Source of the DNA: Phoenix dactylifera
Lineage: Eukaryota > Streptophyta > Magnoliopsida > Arecales > Arecaceae
DNA length: 64,000 bases
Assembly (NCBI RefSeq): GCF_009389715.1
Contig: NC_052407.1
Location: forward strand, 3,661,154-3,725,153
Direction of reading: 5' to 3'
This document shows positions 1 to 11,768 of the stretch, piece by piece. Positions within the stretch are counted from its first letter, which is position 1. Each line of letters opens with the position of its first letter. The position numbers and the translations under genes are program-made. The notes under the pieces were generated by a model that was not told where the DNA came from, did not search any database, and saw only the letters and a program-made list of their open reading frames with translations.

Positions 1-464
1 TTGATATCTTGAAAAGAGTTTGGCCAATTTTTTGTGAGCCAAAAGGAGATTCCCTCTGAAACTGAGACTGCTGTGATGTGTCTCGAACCCAAAGGTATTG
101 AAATCATTGTGTCGGACGGACCCACTGCATGGCACACTGGTACTTGTGCTCGAGCTCCCATCTCCTTTTTTTTCCTTTTTTTTTTTTTTTCTCCTTAAAG
201 ATCTCTTCTGTTTAGGGTTTAAAAAGGTTCGAGGGGTCAATGCCAGTGGAGCACTGAGAACTTTTAAATCATTTCTTTGGATGAAGAAAAAACTATAATT
301 AGCACTCAATTAGAGAGTTTGGTTTCTTAAGGAGTGGATCGAACTCTCTCTATCAACTGCACTTGATGCATGGCAAGGTATGGAGGTATGTTGCGTTCTT
401 GTAGAATATCTCAACAATTGAATGTGTTAAGTACTTGCATTGATAGATACATCCCCTAATTCAT
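1..464. other. Non-coding flank, nothing recognised
   Basis: No coding region, RNA gene or clear repeat end was found. A T-rich run lies near 165-192. The short open frames cross this low-complexity tract and look random. Confidence 0.5.
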
Positions 465-1268
465 TCCAGTGATCTAAGATCAATGTATTTGGTAGGCCAT
501 GATCCAGTGACTAAAAATTTCTGGATATCCATAAGTAACTTGTTTAGTATAGTACGGAGATCTAAAATCACCAACCACATAATACCACAAATACCCATGA
601 TATATCTTAGATGGATTTTTTATTTTTAATTCTTATGAATCAAAAATGTAAGTCAATATGCTAATTCCTATAATAGCTTCATAATTTTGTTACATATTCT
701 ACTTTTAGTAGCCCTTATCATATAGTTATTAATCATATAAAATATATTATAATAAATTATTAATATATTTATCAATATATTAATTATTAATATATTCTAT
801 AAAAATATATTTATTACTCCTATAAATTATTAATCTGATAAAAATATGTTATTTTTCATTATAGAATTAATATTTTTATTTATACTTATAATAGATTTTT
901 AATACTAATAATTATTTTGATTAGGAAAATAAGGTAAATAGGAGTAATATATTAAATATTTTCATTATATAAATATAAAATATAATAATATATTTCTACT
1001 ATAATTTAAAATTATCTTTCAATAATAATAGGATAATAATATGATTAATAATATATTATAATATATATATCATTAATATAATATATAATATCAACATAAT
1101 ATTATATATATATATATATAACATTGACATAATATATTCAAGGTATATTGATATATCAATTTTTCTGCTAAATTTAGGGGTATTTTTGTCTTCAACTTTC
1201 AACCCAAGATCATTGCCATGGGGTGATCTTGGATTTCCGACCTCAAGGACAGATATCCCATAGCCCCC
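465..1268. mobile_element. Truncated Harbinger-like DNA element, second copy of the 31114-32552 family
   Basis: From about 470 (GTGATCTAAGATCAATG) to 640 this matches 31190-31350, including 'ACCACATAATACCACAAATAC'-type sequence and the following 'GATATATCTTA'. The right part, about 1180-1258 (GATCATTGCCATGGGGTGATC, then TTTCCGACCTCAAGGACAG), matches 32325-32400. The left terminus is missing and the right end is shortened, ending near a GCCCCC run at 1263-1268. The middle (about 700-1150) is extremely AT-rich and differs from the other copy. No transposase is visible, so this is a non-autonomous or decayed copy. Boundaries are approximate. Confidence 0.6.
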
Positions 1269-1276
1269 AATATATG

Positions 1277-1394
1277 TGTAAGGATCTGTGCGAATGTATG
1301 TTTAGTCCTACATCAGTTATTCGTTGAATAGATGTTGGGAACTCAAATAATATCTTTCGTCTAGCTTTTTTGGGGGAGGTCCTGGGTTGTTACA
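1277..1394 (+). mobile_element. Solo LTR of a TRIM-like miniature LTR retrotransposon
   Basis: This is a 118-bp unit beginning TGTAAGGATC and ending GGTTGTTACA, matching the LTRs at 2315-2428, 2634-2771 and 7000-7136. It is flanked by a perfect 5-bp target duplication, ATATG, at 1272-1276 and 1395-1399. That duplication marks the ends and indicates LTR-LTR recombination after insertion. Confidence 0.85.
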
Positions 1395-2314
1395 ATATGA
1401 AGGCAAGTGATAGAAGATGATGATATCTCAAATATATGTTTATTGTTTGACATGCAATAATTGTTTTTTTCAAGATTAAGAGAGATTAATCTCTACTTTC
1501 TATCGTATATCCATTCCATCCACCGAGAATTGATGCAAAAGGTGACAAAAGTAATGCCATTCAAGCAAATGCTATGATATATTTGAGAAGGGAAATATAG
1601 ATTCTAATTAATCTTTACATGAGAAAATCAGGCAAATGGTGGGTGAAGAAAAAACAAAAGAACAAAAAAAAAAAAAAACCTCAACACTCCTAACTAGTGT
1701 GGAAATGAATAATGAATTAGACAAATTGAGTTGGTATGGAACGGGAGATCAGTATCAGATGCAACTGTGGGAATGTGGGTGATTAAACTTGATCGGTGCA
1801 ACCGCATGTCAATTAGTAAAAGTTCTAACAAAATGCATGATATGTGAAGATCTTATAAGTCTAGATTTCTTGTCAAGGAAAAGGAAGAGATATTATGAGA
1901 CTGGAAAAATTTTGAAGAGATGTAATCTAGAGTGGGTATAGGATGAGCCAAAATTTGGATGATGCAATCTAGAGTTTTTTTGGGCATGCAATTATATAAT
2001 CCAGTTTCTCCTGAGCACATTCAGATCGTTTTTTTTGTATCTTGTCAATTTTGCTTTCATTATTGTTGTTGTCCCATGCTCATGCAAATGGAATGATCCT
2101 TAAGCCATCCTTATAGATGAAGCCACAATCACCACTAGAACATTACCATTGCGTCCATGTGATAATTAAAAAAAAAAAAAGTCCCTTCCGAGCTACTTGT
2201 GATAATTACTAGTTTTTCTCAATGAGATCTGTTGAATTAAAACGGGCACCAAAAATTGCTAAGCTATCAACGGCAGCCTAGCTTATTCAAAAATATTGTG
2301 AGCGGCAAAATCAT
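1395..2314. other. Non-coding, nothing recognised
   Basis: A/T-rich sequence with an A-tract at about 1660-1678 and another at 2168-2180. I see no open frame of note, no splice-bounded exon and no repeat terminus. Confidence 0.45.
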
Positions 2315-2771
2315 TGTGACGACCGTGCGAGCGGCTATTTGGACTCACATCGGTTATTTGCTGGGTAGATTTTAGATATTTATATAGGATCAAAAAATTC
2401 AAATTGGGTGTGGTCTTAAGTTGTTACAAATGGTATCAGAGCGGACTCGGTTTATAACCTATGTAGCTTATGGGACATTGTAGCTCAGATCCATTAGGGC
2501 TAACCATGGGCCGATCGTGTTGCTTGTGATTAGATTTGAATAAATTTGAAACTTTAGTCTAACAAGAACGTCAGAGCTTAAATAGGGGAAGTATGTGAGA
2601 ATCCGTGCATGCATGTATTTAAATGACGGAAGTATGTGAGATTCCGTGCGGGCATGTATTTAGTCTCATATCGGTTACTTGTTGGATAAATTTTGGATAC
2701 TTATATAAGATCAAGGAACCCAAATAATATTTTCTAGCTAGCCATTTTGGATGAGGTTCTGAGCTGTTACA
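2315..2771 (+). mobile_element. TRIM-like element with two LTRs, PBS and PPT
   Basis: The left LTR (2315-2428) starts TGTGACGACC and ends GTTGTTACA. Two bases later comes TGGTATCAGAGC (2431-2442), the usual primer-binding site complementary to initiator tRNA-Met. The internal part is only about 150 bp and ends in a purine-rich AATAGGGGAAG tract (2581-2591). The right LTR ends TGTTACA at 2771. It carries an extra 40-bp duplication of its own 5' end (TGTGAGAATCC at 2594 and TGTGAGATTCC at 2634). The flanks ATCAT and ACCAT are a 4/5 match for a target duplication. It has no coding capacity, as expected of a terminal-repeat retrotransposon in miniature, which depends on another element for movement. 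Confidence 0.8.
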
Positions 2772-3293
2772 ACCATGACTCTACTTTTTTTTATCATTCC
2801 AACTTTTTTTTTTTTTATTTACCCTGATATTTCAGCATTTTAACTATTTTGACAGCATAATCACCAGGGGTGGGTGAGGGGTTGCTGTAACGCATGTTGA
2901 AAAGTCAATTTGATAATAACCAAACCTGAAAGGTAGGAGCGAGCATGGTGCCAAAGAATGACAGGTTTGTGAATTGAGAGCAAATCGACTTGAATGCCTT
3001 CGGTATTGACCCATACTTGGATGACAGTGCCAAAGGCCATCACCCTCATGATGCAATCTAAAAGCTCGATGTTGGGTCCCACTCATACCGCAGTTTTTGA
3101 ATTTGGATAAGACCACAAATCTGAAGATAGATATGTTTCTTTCAGCGGCTGCAAGAGTATTGGACAGAATGGTCATGCTTCCAAATTTATAAGGAATGGA
3201 AAGAGAATTTGATCAATTTTTATATTTTTTTCTCTCGAACTGGACCGATATAGAATTGAGTGGATTCCAAAAATAAGAATGCCTGCATAGAGG
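2772..3293. other. Non-coding spacer between two TRIM copies
   Basis: The minus-strand open frames at 2844-3176 have no domain I recognise, overlap each other in different frames and lack supporting splice context. I treat them as chance. Confidence 0.4.
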
Positions 3294-3704
3294 TGTTCAA
3301 AATATTCACTTAAAATCTATCCAATAAACAATCAATGTGGATTTAAACACGATCTACCCAGCGAACAATCGATGTGGGATTAAACGCACACCCACATGGA
3401 TCCTCACGTACTCCTTCTGTTTAAGGCCTGACGTCCTCGTCAAACTAAGAGTTCAAATCTATTCAAATCTAATCACAAGCACAATGATCGGCCCGTAGTC
3501 AACCCCAATAAATGTGTCCTGCAGTGTTCTTTAGTCCATATAAATTATAGGCTAGGTCCATACCATTTGAAACAACTTAAGACCTTACCTAAAATAGCTA
3601 GTTGAAAAATATTATTTAAATTTCTTGATCCTATATAAGTTTTCAAGATCTATTCAGGGAATAACCAATGTGGGACTAAATACCCGCCCGCACAAATCCG
3701 CACA
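3294..3704 (-). mobile_element. TRIM-like element, reverse orientation, degenerate
   Basis: Read on the minus strand, the 5' LTR runs from 3704 (TGTGCGGATTTG) to about 3569. It is followed by a primer-binding site altered to TGGTATGGACC (about 3556-3566). The internal segment ends at a purine tract (rc of CTCCTTCTGTTTAAGG, about 3409-3425). The second LTR extends to about 3294 and contains a partial duplication of its middle. It is about 410 bp with no coding capacity. Outer ends are approximate and I could not confirm a target duplication. Confidence 0.65.
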
Positions 3705-4454
3705 GTTATATACTAGTAATTTTTATTGTATTCGAGCCCTTGTTTAGCTATGGCATTTGGCAACAATTTTAAGTGCTCCATATAATTAATTTAGAGCCTT
3801 TTGCATCAAATACTTTTTCTAAGCCTCGGATGTTTTGTGCTGAACCTCTAAGTGTTTTCCGGCAAAAACAATCTCCATGTTTTAGTTCAAGTGCAATGAC
3901 ATGTTTTCAGATATACGCCCACTCCTCACACATATACCATCTTAATGTAATTTCTTCGACACCTGTGACACTGTTGCTGCACATACCATTATTATGCTGC
4001 TTTCCTTTTCCTCAAGTTCCTCTGGCTTCTTAAGCTTCCTATTCCTTTCCAAGGAAGGGACTATGGTTGCAATTTGCATCTGAGTGTTTGATTTCTTTTG
4101 TCTGAAGTCCTGCATTTGCACTCTGGCCTCATGATTTCAGATTGTAATTTTTACTATTTATTGTTGTTTGGTAGTCAGCCTAGAAGTTTAGCATTGGTGT
4201 TCCATTGGTTAGCTACTTTGATTCTATTTTGTTGCTTTCAGGCTTTCTTTGGCCCTGTGAAATCTGCTAGGCTGGCTTTCTTATCATTGCATCTCATTCT
4301 TCCAGGGTTTCTTTGCTTCTTGTAAAAAAAGTCGGGCCATGCACATAGTTTTGCCTTCATTCTCTCCATGTTTTGGCTTTGTGATTCTAAATCTACTGCT
4401 TCAGTGGGTTGAAGCATACCATTTGTGGAGTCCCATGCTTCTAGAAAGCAAATG
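3705..4454. other. Non-coding or unrecognised
   Basis: Short plus-strand frames (3773-4033, 4098-4325) carry no recognisable domain. Together with 4998-5118, this is the host DNA into which the LINE at 4472-4980 inserted. Across the pre-insertion site a short frame stays open on the + strand, so a degraded exon cannot be excluded. Confidence 0.35.
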
Positions 4455-4997
4455 AAACTTGAAAGGCCAACTTTCTCAAGGTGAACATCGGCAGCAGCAT
4501 CTAGGAGGGGGGTTGCTGCAGTGCCGACTTTATCATCAGGGATCAATAAACCAGATTAGTGGCGGCTGGGGGTCGGCGCATCCTCGATCAGTTTATCAGC
4601 AGCACTGAGATCAGAGCAGCATGGGAGGGGGTGTTCTATGTGCGACGGGTGCTAGGAGCAAACCGTGTCATCCTGGAGGGAGACTCCGCCATGATGATTG
4701 AGGGGAATCGGGGGTCTAAAAGTGCCGATCGGGGGATGCGACTGCTACACGATATTCACCGCCTGTTAGGTGAATGCGCTTTCCACAAAGCTACTCATGT
4801 TTATAGGAAGGCCAACAATGCTGCAGATTGGATCCTATGTGGCTCATCACTTAGGTGAGTACGTTTAGGTGGACCAGACTTTTGTCCCGTCTCTCTTACA
4901 GTCTCTTTTACATTCTGACTCCTTGGGCAGTACTCACATCTACTGTATGTGAGTCGCCGATGTACCTTAAAAAAAAGAAAAAACTTGAAAGGTCAAC
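4455..4997 (+). mobile_element. 5'-truncated LINE insertion with RNase H fragment and target duplication
   Basis: The frame at 4559-4858 encodes an RNase H-like domain of the type found at the end of plant L1-class LINE ORF2. Visible motifs are EIRAAWEG, a catalytic-type LEGDS, LLHDIHRLLGE and THVYRKANNAADWI. Coding ends at 4858. A short 3' UTR follows and stops in an A-rich tail at about 4970-4980. The insertion (4472-4980, about 509 bp) is bounded by a 17-bp duplication AAACTTGAAAGG[C/T]CAAC at 4455-4471 and 4981-4997 with one mismatch. Long duplication, A-tail and 5' truncation are the standard signs of target-primed reverse transcription. The reverse transcriptase and endonuclease are absent, so the copy is dead. 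Confidence 0.85.
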
Positions 4998-6904
4998 AGG
5001 TCCTTCATATTTTGGATTGAAGATACTTCTTACAGATCCTCTGCCACTGCCTACAAAGAGCTCGCCGATGCTGCACGGAGAACCATGGCTTGCTTTCCAG
5101 CGGATAACTGAACTGTAGCGAAAATGTCGACACTATCTACACTTCTATGTCGGCGTGGAATCATGATAAGATTGAAGAGGAAATAGTCTCGCCAGGGGAG
5201 AAGACGAAAAAGCCATCAAATGTAGGGAAAAATTGGCTTCGTTGGAAAAGAAATACCCAAGATGGATGCTAACATATCTAAACATCACTCTTATTGATAT
5301 CACAAATGCCTTAAAAATATATCACCCATTATTCCTGCTTTAACATAAGCAAAAAAAAAAAAAGGAACCTTTTTAAAGCATTTGTAAGATTAGTAAATTT
5401 TAATTGAGCTATAATTCAAAAGCTCGGCCACCATCTCACATTGTTAAGCTAATAGCAGAGCATGATTTTGGATGCAACAAAATGTTAGGTGGGTTAGGGC
5501 ACAAATTAGTCGTGCTAGCATATCAATGTCATACAGTAACAACTTAGAACTTTAACCAAACAAACTTGCCAAAAATCATCAACTAGAATTAATTTTTGAC
5601 TCTATTTAAGTACTTAAGATACCCGTAGAATAAAATTGAAATGGGATTAAAAATATGCTCGCACAGGTCTTGGTGCTATGTTTGTTACTTAACTTTGGAA
5701 ACTAAGATTAAATGATAGAAATAAAAAGCTCCCCAAAAGCTAATTAAAGTAGCATATTAAAGGACAATGAATCTAAAAATTATAGTAGTGAATTGACTAA
5801 TTCACTCATTATATTATTTATCCTATTGTCAATAGAGTCCAAAGGTATCCTATCAATGAAATCGACCTCTTTTTTATTTCAAAGTTTTAGCAAACTTTGA
5901 AATCTCCACCTTCATATGCTGATGTGTACATGGTCGGGAGCATCATCCACATATAAGATGTAAAACAAATACAGATCACATGCGATAAAAACTAGTAAGG
6001 GATAGATAGATTTCAAAGGCAAGCAAACATTTTGAAGCATCATTTTCAAAGTTATCTATTATTTTGCATTTATTCCTTTTACACTTAATTTTTTATATTT
6101 AGTCCCTTATGTCGTTCATTTTGCGCATACTTATACTTGTGTCCATCCTATGTACAGTTATTTTTTATCTTGCATATAATAATATTTTAACTACTGGATC
6201 ATATCTTGTATGGATCTCAAAACACTCCAAACTTTTTTTATCATCCATCTGCATGGATTTCAAAGTGGCTATCGTGCAATTCAACGATTGACATCGCGAA
6301 AGAGGATGAAGCTTTTTCTCATGAAAGATACAACCAGAACCATTTTGAACGAAGGGGCGGCGGATACCAGGGTGACCTCCATCATGCATTCTAGATTTAA
6401 CTAAGATAAGCCGCAGGGTTTCAAGTTGATAACTTTGCTCTACACTTTCATACATTGAGACGGTGACATGGGACAGGAGGTCCCAAAAAAAACTAAAGAA
6501 GAAGAAAAAGGGACAAGCATGATGATGGCAAAGTCTTCTTACGTGAGCCGTAGCATTGGAGGGTCCGTCCTCAATTCCCTTTTCCCACCACACTTTCAAC
6601 TGGGCCTTTGAAAATAGCCTAGTGATGATGGCCCGGATAATGGAAAGATGTCAATGTGTTAGGTATTATGTTATAATTGCGGTAAGAGAAGTCCATCTCT
6701 GGACCCACCGTGGACTAAAGCCTCCCATCCGGTTGGCAGGAACCCACCTGGCTATCTCCCTTATAGAGCTGGTGGATTTGTCAATTGCCACTGTGCTTTT
6801 AGTACGTGATAAACAATGCTAATTGATCATTATCGAGCTATTCAATGTTAATAGAGCAGTCGATCCACCCGAACAACTCCAGTTAAGCAAACAACCTTTA
6901 AGAG
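4998..6904. other. Non-coding, nothing recognised
   Basis: AT-rich DNA. Several small overlapping frames around 6109-6820 occupy both strands without domains or consistent splice sites. No tRNA, rRNA or repeat terminus was identified. Confidence 0.4.
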
Positions 6905-8215
6905 TTTGTTCTTCTGCATCTATCTGAAGGTGGTTTAGGAATAAGAGATCTGGACAGAAGCCGGCAGCAAATGGAAGCGAACCATGTGGTTAATTTTTAT
7001 GTAAGAATCTGTGCAGGCGTGTGTTTAGTCCTATATCGATTATTCGTTGGATAGATGTTGGGTACATATACAGGATCAAGAAACCCAAATAATACCTTCT
7101 GACTAGTCTTTTTAGATGAGGTACTGGGTTGTTACATTTTACTTGGTTTAGCTAACAAAAAAAAGAGAAAGAAAACTCATCTAAATAAGAAAAAAAGCAA
7201 GGTTAAGGGATGCTAATGTCGTTTTGGAAGGTATTAAAATGTGAAAACAGAACAAGGAGGAGAGAGGGGGGCTAAAAACTCCTAGTACGCCCTCCACTTT
7301 TCACAGTCAGCTGAGCCGACGCAGAAGGCCCATCTCAGACCAACAGAAGCCCGGTACACCACCGAACCAAAAGGCAGGAATTTCTTTAGTTCAAAAACAC
7401 CAGAATTAAATATCTTAGTCATGTTGCCTAAATCTAATCCGCCATCATGGATCGACATATGGCGAGTATTTTTGAAAAAAATAAATTTAAAAATATTTGA
7501 ATTATTAGTGGGATTCAAATAAAAAAGAAGATGAGAGGAGATCGAAATTCAGATAAAAGAGGAGGCTGCAGTTCGCCTTGATTTTTGTCTCCAAATCCTA
7601 ATGATGCTCGCTTTTTTTATATAAACAAGGCCATGGAACTCTAAAAAGAAAAAGAAGTAACTAGTGGCTTCCAAACACAGACTGCGAGAAGCTCCTGAGG
7701 AGGTGCTGAGCTTATTAACTCTTGGCCATGGCAAGTATATGCATATGAACTTCTTCACATGATGGTTAATAGACCTTTAAAAAACCCACGGAAATGATTT
7801 TGAGTGCGAGATGGAATAATCTTGGATCCCAAGTTGTACCGATCAGCAATATGGTGATGTGTTTGTAGAGGTGTCATCCTCATCAAGGATGGCAAAGGTC
7901 ACCGTATTACTTCGCCATCTGATCCTTGGATTTCCATGGCTCCATTGAACCAACAAAGCTATTCCATTTGACATGTCTTTCTGTGATGTTAGCACTTATT
8001 GTCTCCAATCTTATGACTGACCTCCAAGAGTCGAATGTTCCCATGATTAAGGAATTACTGCCTGCTGAAGGAGTTAATTGGGTTGCTGGCATTCCTATTC
8101 CTAAACCTGAGTTCCATCCTCACACCAAGATACATGCAAACATACAAGATATCTGCATGTTTGAAGACACATTCACTGAGAAACAAATACGTGCTAAAGT
8201 TTGCAGAGGCTGATA
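6905..8215 (+). mobile_element. Decayed LINE ORF2 fragments, interrupted by a solo LTR
   Basis: At about 6924-6953 the sequence encodes EGGLGIRDL, the conserved motif just after the reverse transcriptase core in plant LINEs. From about 7800 to 8210 the linker region continues in shifted frames: KDGKGHRIT..SDPWIS near 7883-7935, then NVPMIKELLPAEG and IPIPKPEF near 8035-8115. These resemble the zf-RVT linker of LINE ORF2. Frameshifts separate the pieces and the solo LTR at 7000-7136 splits them, so this is a relic. The match is from memory of the motif order and is moderately secure for EGGLGIRDL, weaker for the rest. Confidence 0.55.
7000..7136 (+). mobile_element. Solo LTR of the TRIM-like family
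   Basis: A 137-bp unit beginning TGTAAGAATC and ending GGTTGTTACA. It is flanked by a perfect 5-bp target duplication TTTTA (6995-6999 and 7137-7141). It sits inside the LINE relic, so it inserted after that LINE did. Confidence 0.85.
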
Positions 8216-9974
8216 AGCCATTCCTCCATAACAAATGAATGCACACACACGTATAGACATACTTAAATATACATAGACATATGTGCAAATTGCACACATA
8301 TAATAACTAAGGAACAAGTATGTGCCATGTTAAGATATTCTCACCTTGCCCACCATGAAAACTGATCAAAATGTTGAGCCCCCTTGATGAAAAAAAGGGA
8401 AGGAAGAGAAACCAACTTCTCTCCCCATCCATTCCACATGTACAAGTATTAGCACTCCCTGGAATTTACGAGCAATATCGTGCCTATAAGAAAATCAAAC
8501 TTATATGATCCAACACAAGTATAAGAACATAGTATCTGAAATAAGCAATACAACTTTGACATGAACAATAATATGGAAGGAAACTCTAGAGCATACTAAT
8601 GCATTACATCTTGCATGGTTCTCCAGCAAAATATTCATCATCGTTTCTCCTAACTAAAGTATTGTTGCTGATAATTTGATATTCAGCTTTCCCCAATCTT
8701 TATGGCAGTAGTTTCGAATATATGTTTCTCCTAACTGAAGTATTAGGATGCATTGTCAGTTTAATTGGAAAAACATTTAAGCTTTCTTGCATAACTAGAA
8801 AAATTTTGAACACATTGGTTGAATAGTAGTTGAATGTGGTACAACAAAACAGTCCATACAATGTAATAAGATAGTTTGTAACTGTTAAAGAAATTTAGGG
8901 CTGACTAAATGATGATTATGGTCCCTTAATTTTTAAAATTTCAACTGAACGTAGTAGAACCTGTTTGGCTCTAAAAATGACTCTCTTGGTACAGAAAACA
9001 AAGGAAATCTAATAAAGAATGTTCCTTTTTGAGCTCTTTTTGTTCTGAATCTAAAAGCATATGTTTCCCTTCATCAGTTTACAAGCACTAAAATTAATAA
9101 ATCTAAAATGTTGAAGCATCTCGTACTGAATTTAGAGCTGATCACAAGGCTCTTGGCCTTGTTTCCTTGGCTTTTTGAAATTGGCTCATATTTAGGCCTA
9201 TCATATAGTATAAAGAAATGACTACATATTATACCATGATTTCGATCATGGCTGGCTACGTAGTCACAGAGCAGGTGCAGTAACTTCTAAAAATCATACT
9301 TAGCCACTAAAAGATTATATTATATAGGTATATGTATGTATGCATGTATGTATGTATATACTTTTTTTTTCCAAAAACAAACTTCAACTACCACAAATTT
9401 CATTTGCATGTACATAGATGTGTGTGTGTTTCTATGCTGCTTGTATATACATATTTTTTCTGTATGAACATAAGTATGTTATCTTGCATCTTAATGCATC
9501 TGACATTACAGATTACTGCATATATCTTCTATAGAAGGTCCTAAAATAACTTGATTGTTCTCTCTGTAGCATTGCCAGCTTCCTGTTCTCACTCTAATTT
9601 ATTCGATTTTTAGTAGCATAGGCAGCCAATACGGCTACTGACTTTTCTCATTATTGCATATCCAGCAATGGCTAACTTGATTGTTTTCTGCCTGTTCTCA
9701 CTTTAATTTATTTGATTTTTAAGTGCCTCCTCCCCCCTTCCCCTCGGCGACTTGTATCGTGCCAAACCATTCACCGACTAGTATGCTCTCCAGTATTGAT
9801 TTGGCAAATATTGATGAAGACAAGCAAAGTTCGAAATTATTCCCTTAAACCAATGGTCACTAATCTATCAAAGAATTTCTAATTTGTTGTGAAATGTTAC
9901 TTGATGGTGAGATTAGAAAATATTTCCTAGTTTAATTCTTCACTAGTTTTAATTTTGATTCTTGAATCAAAGCG
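8216..9974. other. Non-coding with microsatellite and a short duplication
   Basis: A (TATG)n-type microsatellite lies at about 9328-9358. A block at about 9551-9615 (CTTGATTGTTCTCTC to TTCGATTTTTAGT) recurs in altered form at about 9676-9725. No supported exon was found, although this may be intron or leader of the putative gene starting at 9975. Confidence 0.4.
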
Positions 9975-10577
9975 ATGGAAATGGATCCTTTTGATGCTTG
10001 CATGCCAATAGGAGAGCCCTTGTTGGCTACGCCAGGGAGAGGGGAACTGGTCATTGTTGGACGCGAAGTTTTGCAAAATTCTAAGGGCCTGACTGGCCAA
10101 AAACAAGCTATCAGGAAGGTTGCAGCTTTGAATTTACTGAAAAATACTGCTAATTCTTACTTGCTTGTGCATACGCTTTGGTCACTATTTTTCACGTACT
10201 ACAATTTTTAATGTTTCTTTAGAAATATGAAAGAGCTGCAGATGCTGGAAATGAAGAAATCAACAAAGCATTTTGGTATCTTCTCTCTTTGTGTGGAGGG
10301 AAGCAGGGGAAAGTTTATTTTATTATTATTATTTTGTTTACATCACCCCTCTGATTCTGTGTCACCTTTAATGGGATTATTACCCTCTTAAGTATGTGAG
10401 GTTACTTAGCTACAAGAAAATAGCTAGGAGCTGTGCTGTAACTTATAAATTACAGGCACCCCTATGATACAACGCTTTGTGTGGTTTATATTGTAACTGG
10501 TTCTCTGTTTTCCTACCTTGGACAGGGAGCCTATGGAATCTGTGAAGAAATCCCCTCGTACTGAAAGGATCAGTGAG
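9975..10577 (+). CDS. Putative gene of unknown function, three exon-like segments
   Basis: I do not recognise this protein. Three segments join in frame at reasonable splice sites. Exon a is 9975-10118, from ATG through GQKQAIRK, with donor GTTGCA. Exon b is 10223-10275, after a TTTCTTTAG acceptor, reading KYERAADAGNEEINKAF, with donor GTATCT. Exon c is 10526 to about 10577, after GGACAG, reading EPMESVKKSPRTERISE, with donor GTATTC, or GTGAGG five bases earlier. The joined stretch is hydrophilic and lysine/glutamate-rich with no membrane segment. ATG 9975 follows an AG and could instead be internal to a longer exon. The 3' continuation is unresolved. One option is 12062-12091, ending ELDLDDGD then TAG. 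The other is the exon pair at 17818-18827, which is phase-compatible with exon c and would place PRA1 in the intron. A decayed gene is also possible. Confidence 0.4.
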
Positions 10578-10900
10578 GTATTCAAGGTTCGTTTTTGTTA
10601 TGAGCTTCGAGGGAGCTTTGCTTTTTGTTATGTATGTATGTAGGAAGCATTGCTCTTTTTTTGTGCAGAACTTAAAAAGCAACATAGCATAACCACTGGA
10701 TGGTTCTCTCTTTCTTGTTTTTGTTTTGGTTCTCAATGTGGTGAAAGCTTTCCTGGAAGCCTGGCAGCAGGAACATGTTTGCTTGTGTCACAGATCTGTT
10801 GTAGTTTGCTGAATTGCTGCATTAAAATGGCATGCAGGATCTCTGTGCATTGTGATGAAAGGAATTAAAATGGAACTCCAATTCCTCTCATCATGAAAAT

Positions 10901-11768
10901 TGTTAAGATTGTTAGCCTAGATGCATAAATATAATTGATAAATCAATAATTGAATGTTTCTAATATTCATAAACAGTAAATAAGAAAAATAAACTAGCAA
11001 ATTATTTACTTGAAAATAAAATAATAAAATGAAGAAATAAAAGAAGATGGCCTGTGGATCGAAGCACGCCGATGCGCTATCTCAGAAAAGTTTATGCCCC
11101 CCACGCACGAGTCCGCTGGCATAGATTCCTAGAGAAACGACGATCCAATAAAGAAGCACGTCTTCTCCGTCAGTGCACCTCTAAGGAAAAAAGAAGAGTA
11201 CGTTCACGCTTGCAGATACCTCAAAAGAAACTTAGAAAAATAATTGAAATTATGTAGAGAAGAGAATAAGAACAAGAGGAAGAAGAGGAATTTTTCGTTG
11301 TCTTGAAATGATCCCTAAAGCCCTTTATATAGGCTCGGGCATATCAAAAGAAGCAAACTCTTCTCCCGTGAGTTGATGACATGTCTTCTTATGCTCCTTT
11401 GATCCTGTGGCTTGTTGCATCTTGGTCGTCCATGCTTCCTTCCTTCTTTGGGGGCCATTCCATGCTTGCTCTTGCGCGTGGATGCATGACACTTGTCTTG
11501 GTCTGCTTTTTTTTGGAAATTTTTTCATATTTGCTTCCTTACTTGCATGTGGATGCTTGACACTTGGCCGTTGACCAAGTCAAAGCAGACGTAGGCCAAA
11601 AGAAGCAGAAAGCCCGTTGGCGTGAAATTTGAATTCCAATTTTGAATTTGGAGGAAAGATTTAAAATATTTATTTAATTCAACGAAGCTACCTCTCAAAG
11701 ATCTTTTGTGCCGCTTGGCCATGATTAAATAATCTGTGGTGCATTGGCTATTGGACCTGGTGCCAACA
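10901..11768 (-). mobile_element. Solo LTR of a larger LTR retrotransposon, antisense
   Basis: Read on the minus strand, an 868-bp unit starts TGTTGGCACC at 11768 and ends AATCTTAACA at 10901, giving standard TG...CA LTR ends. A TATA box, TATATAAAGGG (11331-11321), sits mid-unit as expected for the U3 promoter, and polyadenylation-like A/T-rich sequence follows. No 5-bp target duplication is visible (flanks AAAAT and GGCTC), so one end may be altered. The basic 67-residue frame at 11054-11257 lies within it and is not a gene. Confidence 0.6.

Noticed and set aside
11054..11257. Basic 67-residue frame resembling a ribosomal or organellar protein
   Set aside because: It sits wholly inside the antisense solo LTR and I could not match it to any organelle ribosomal protein motif.
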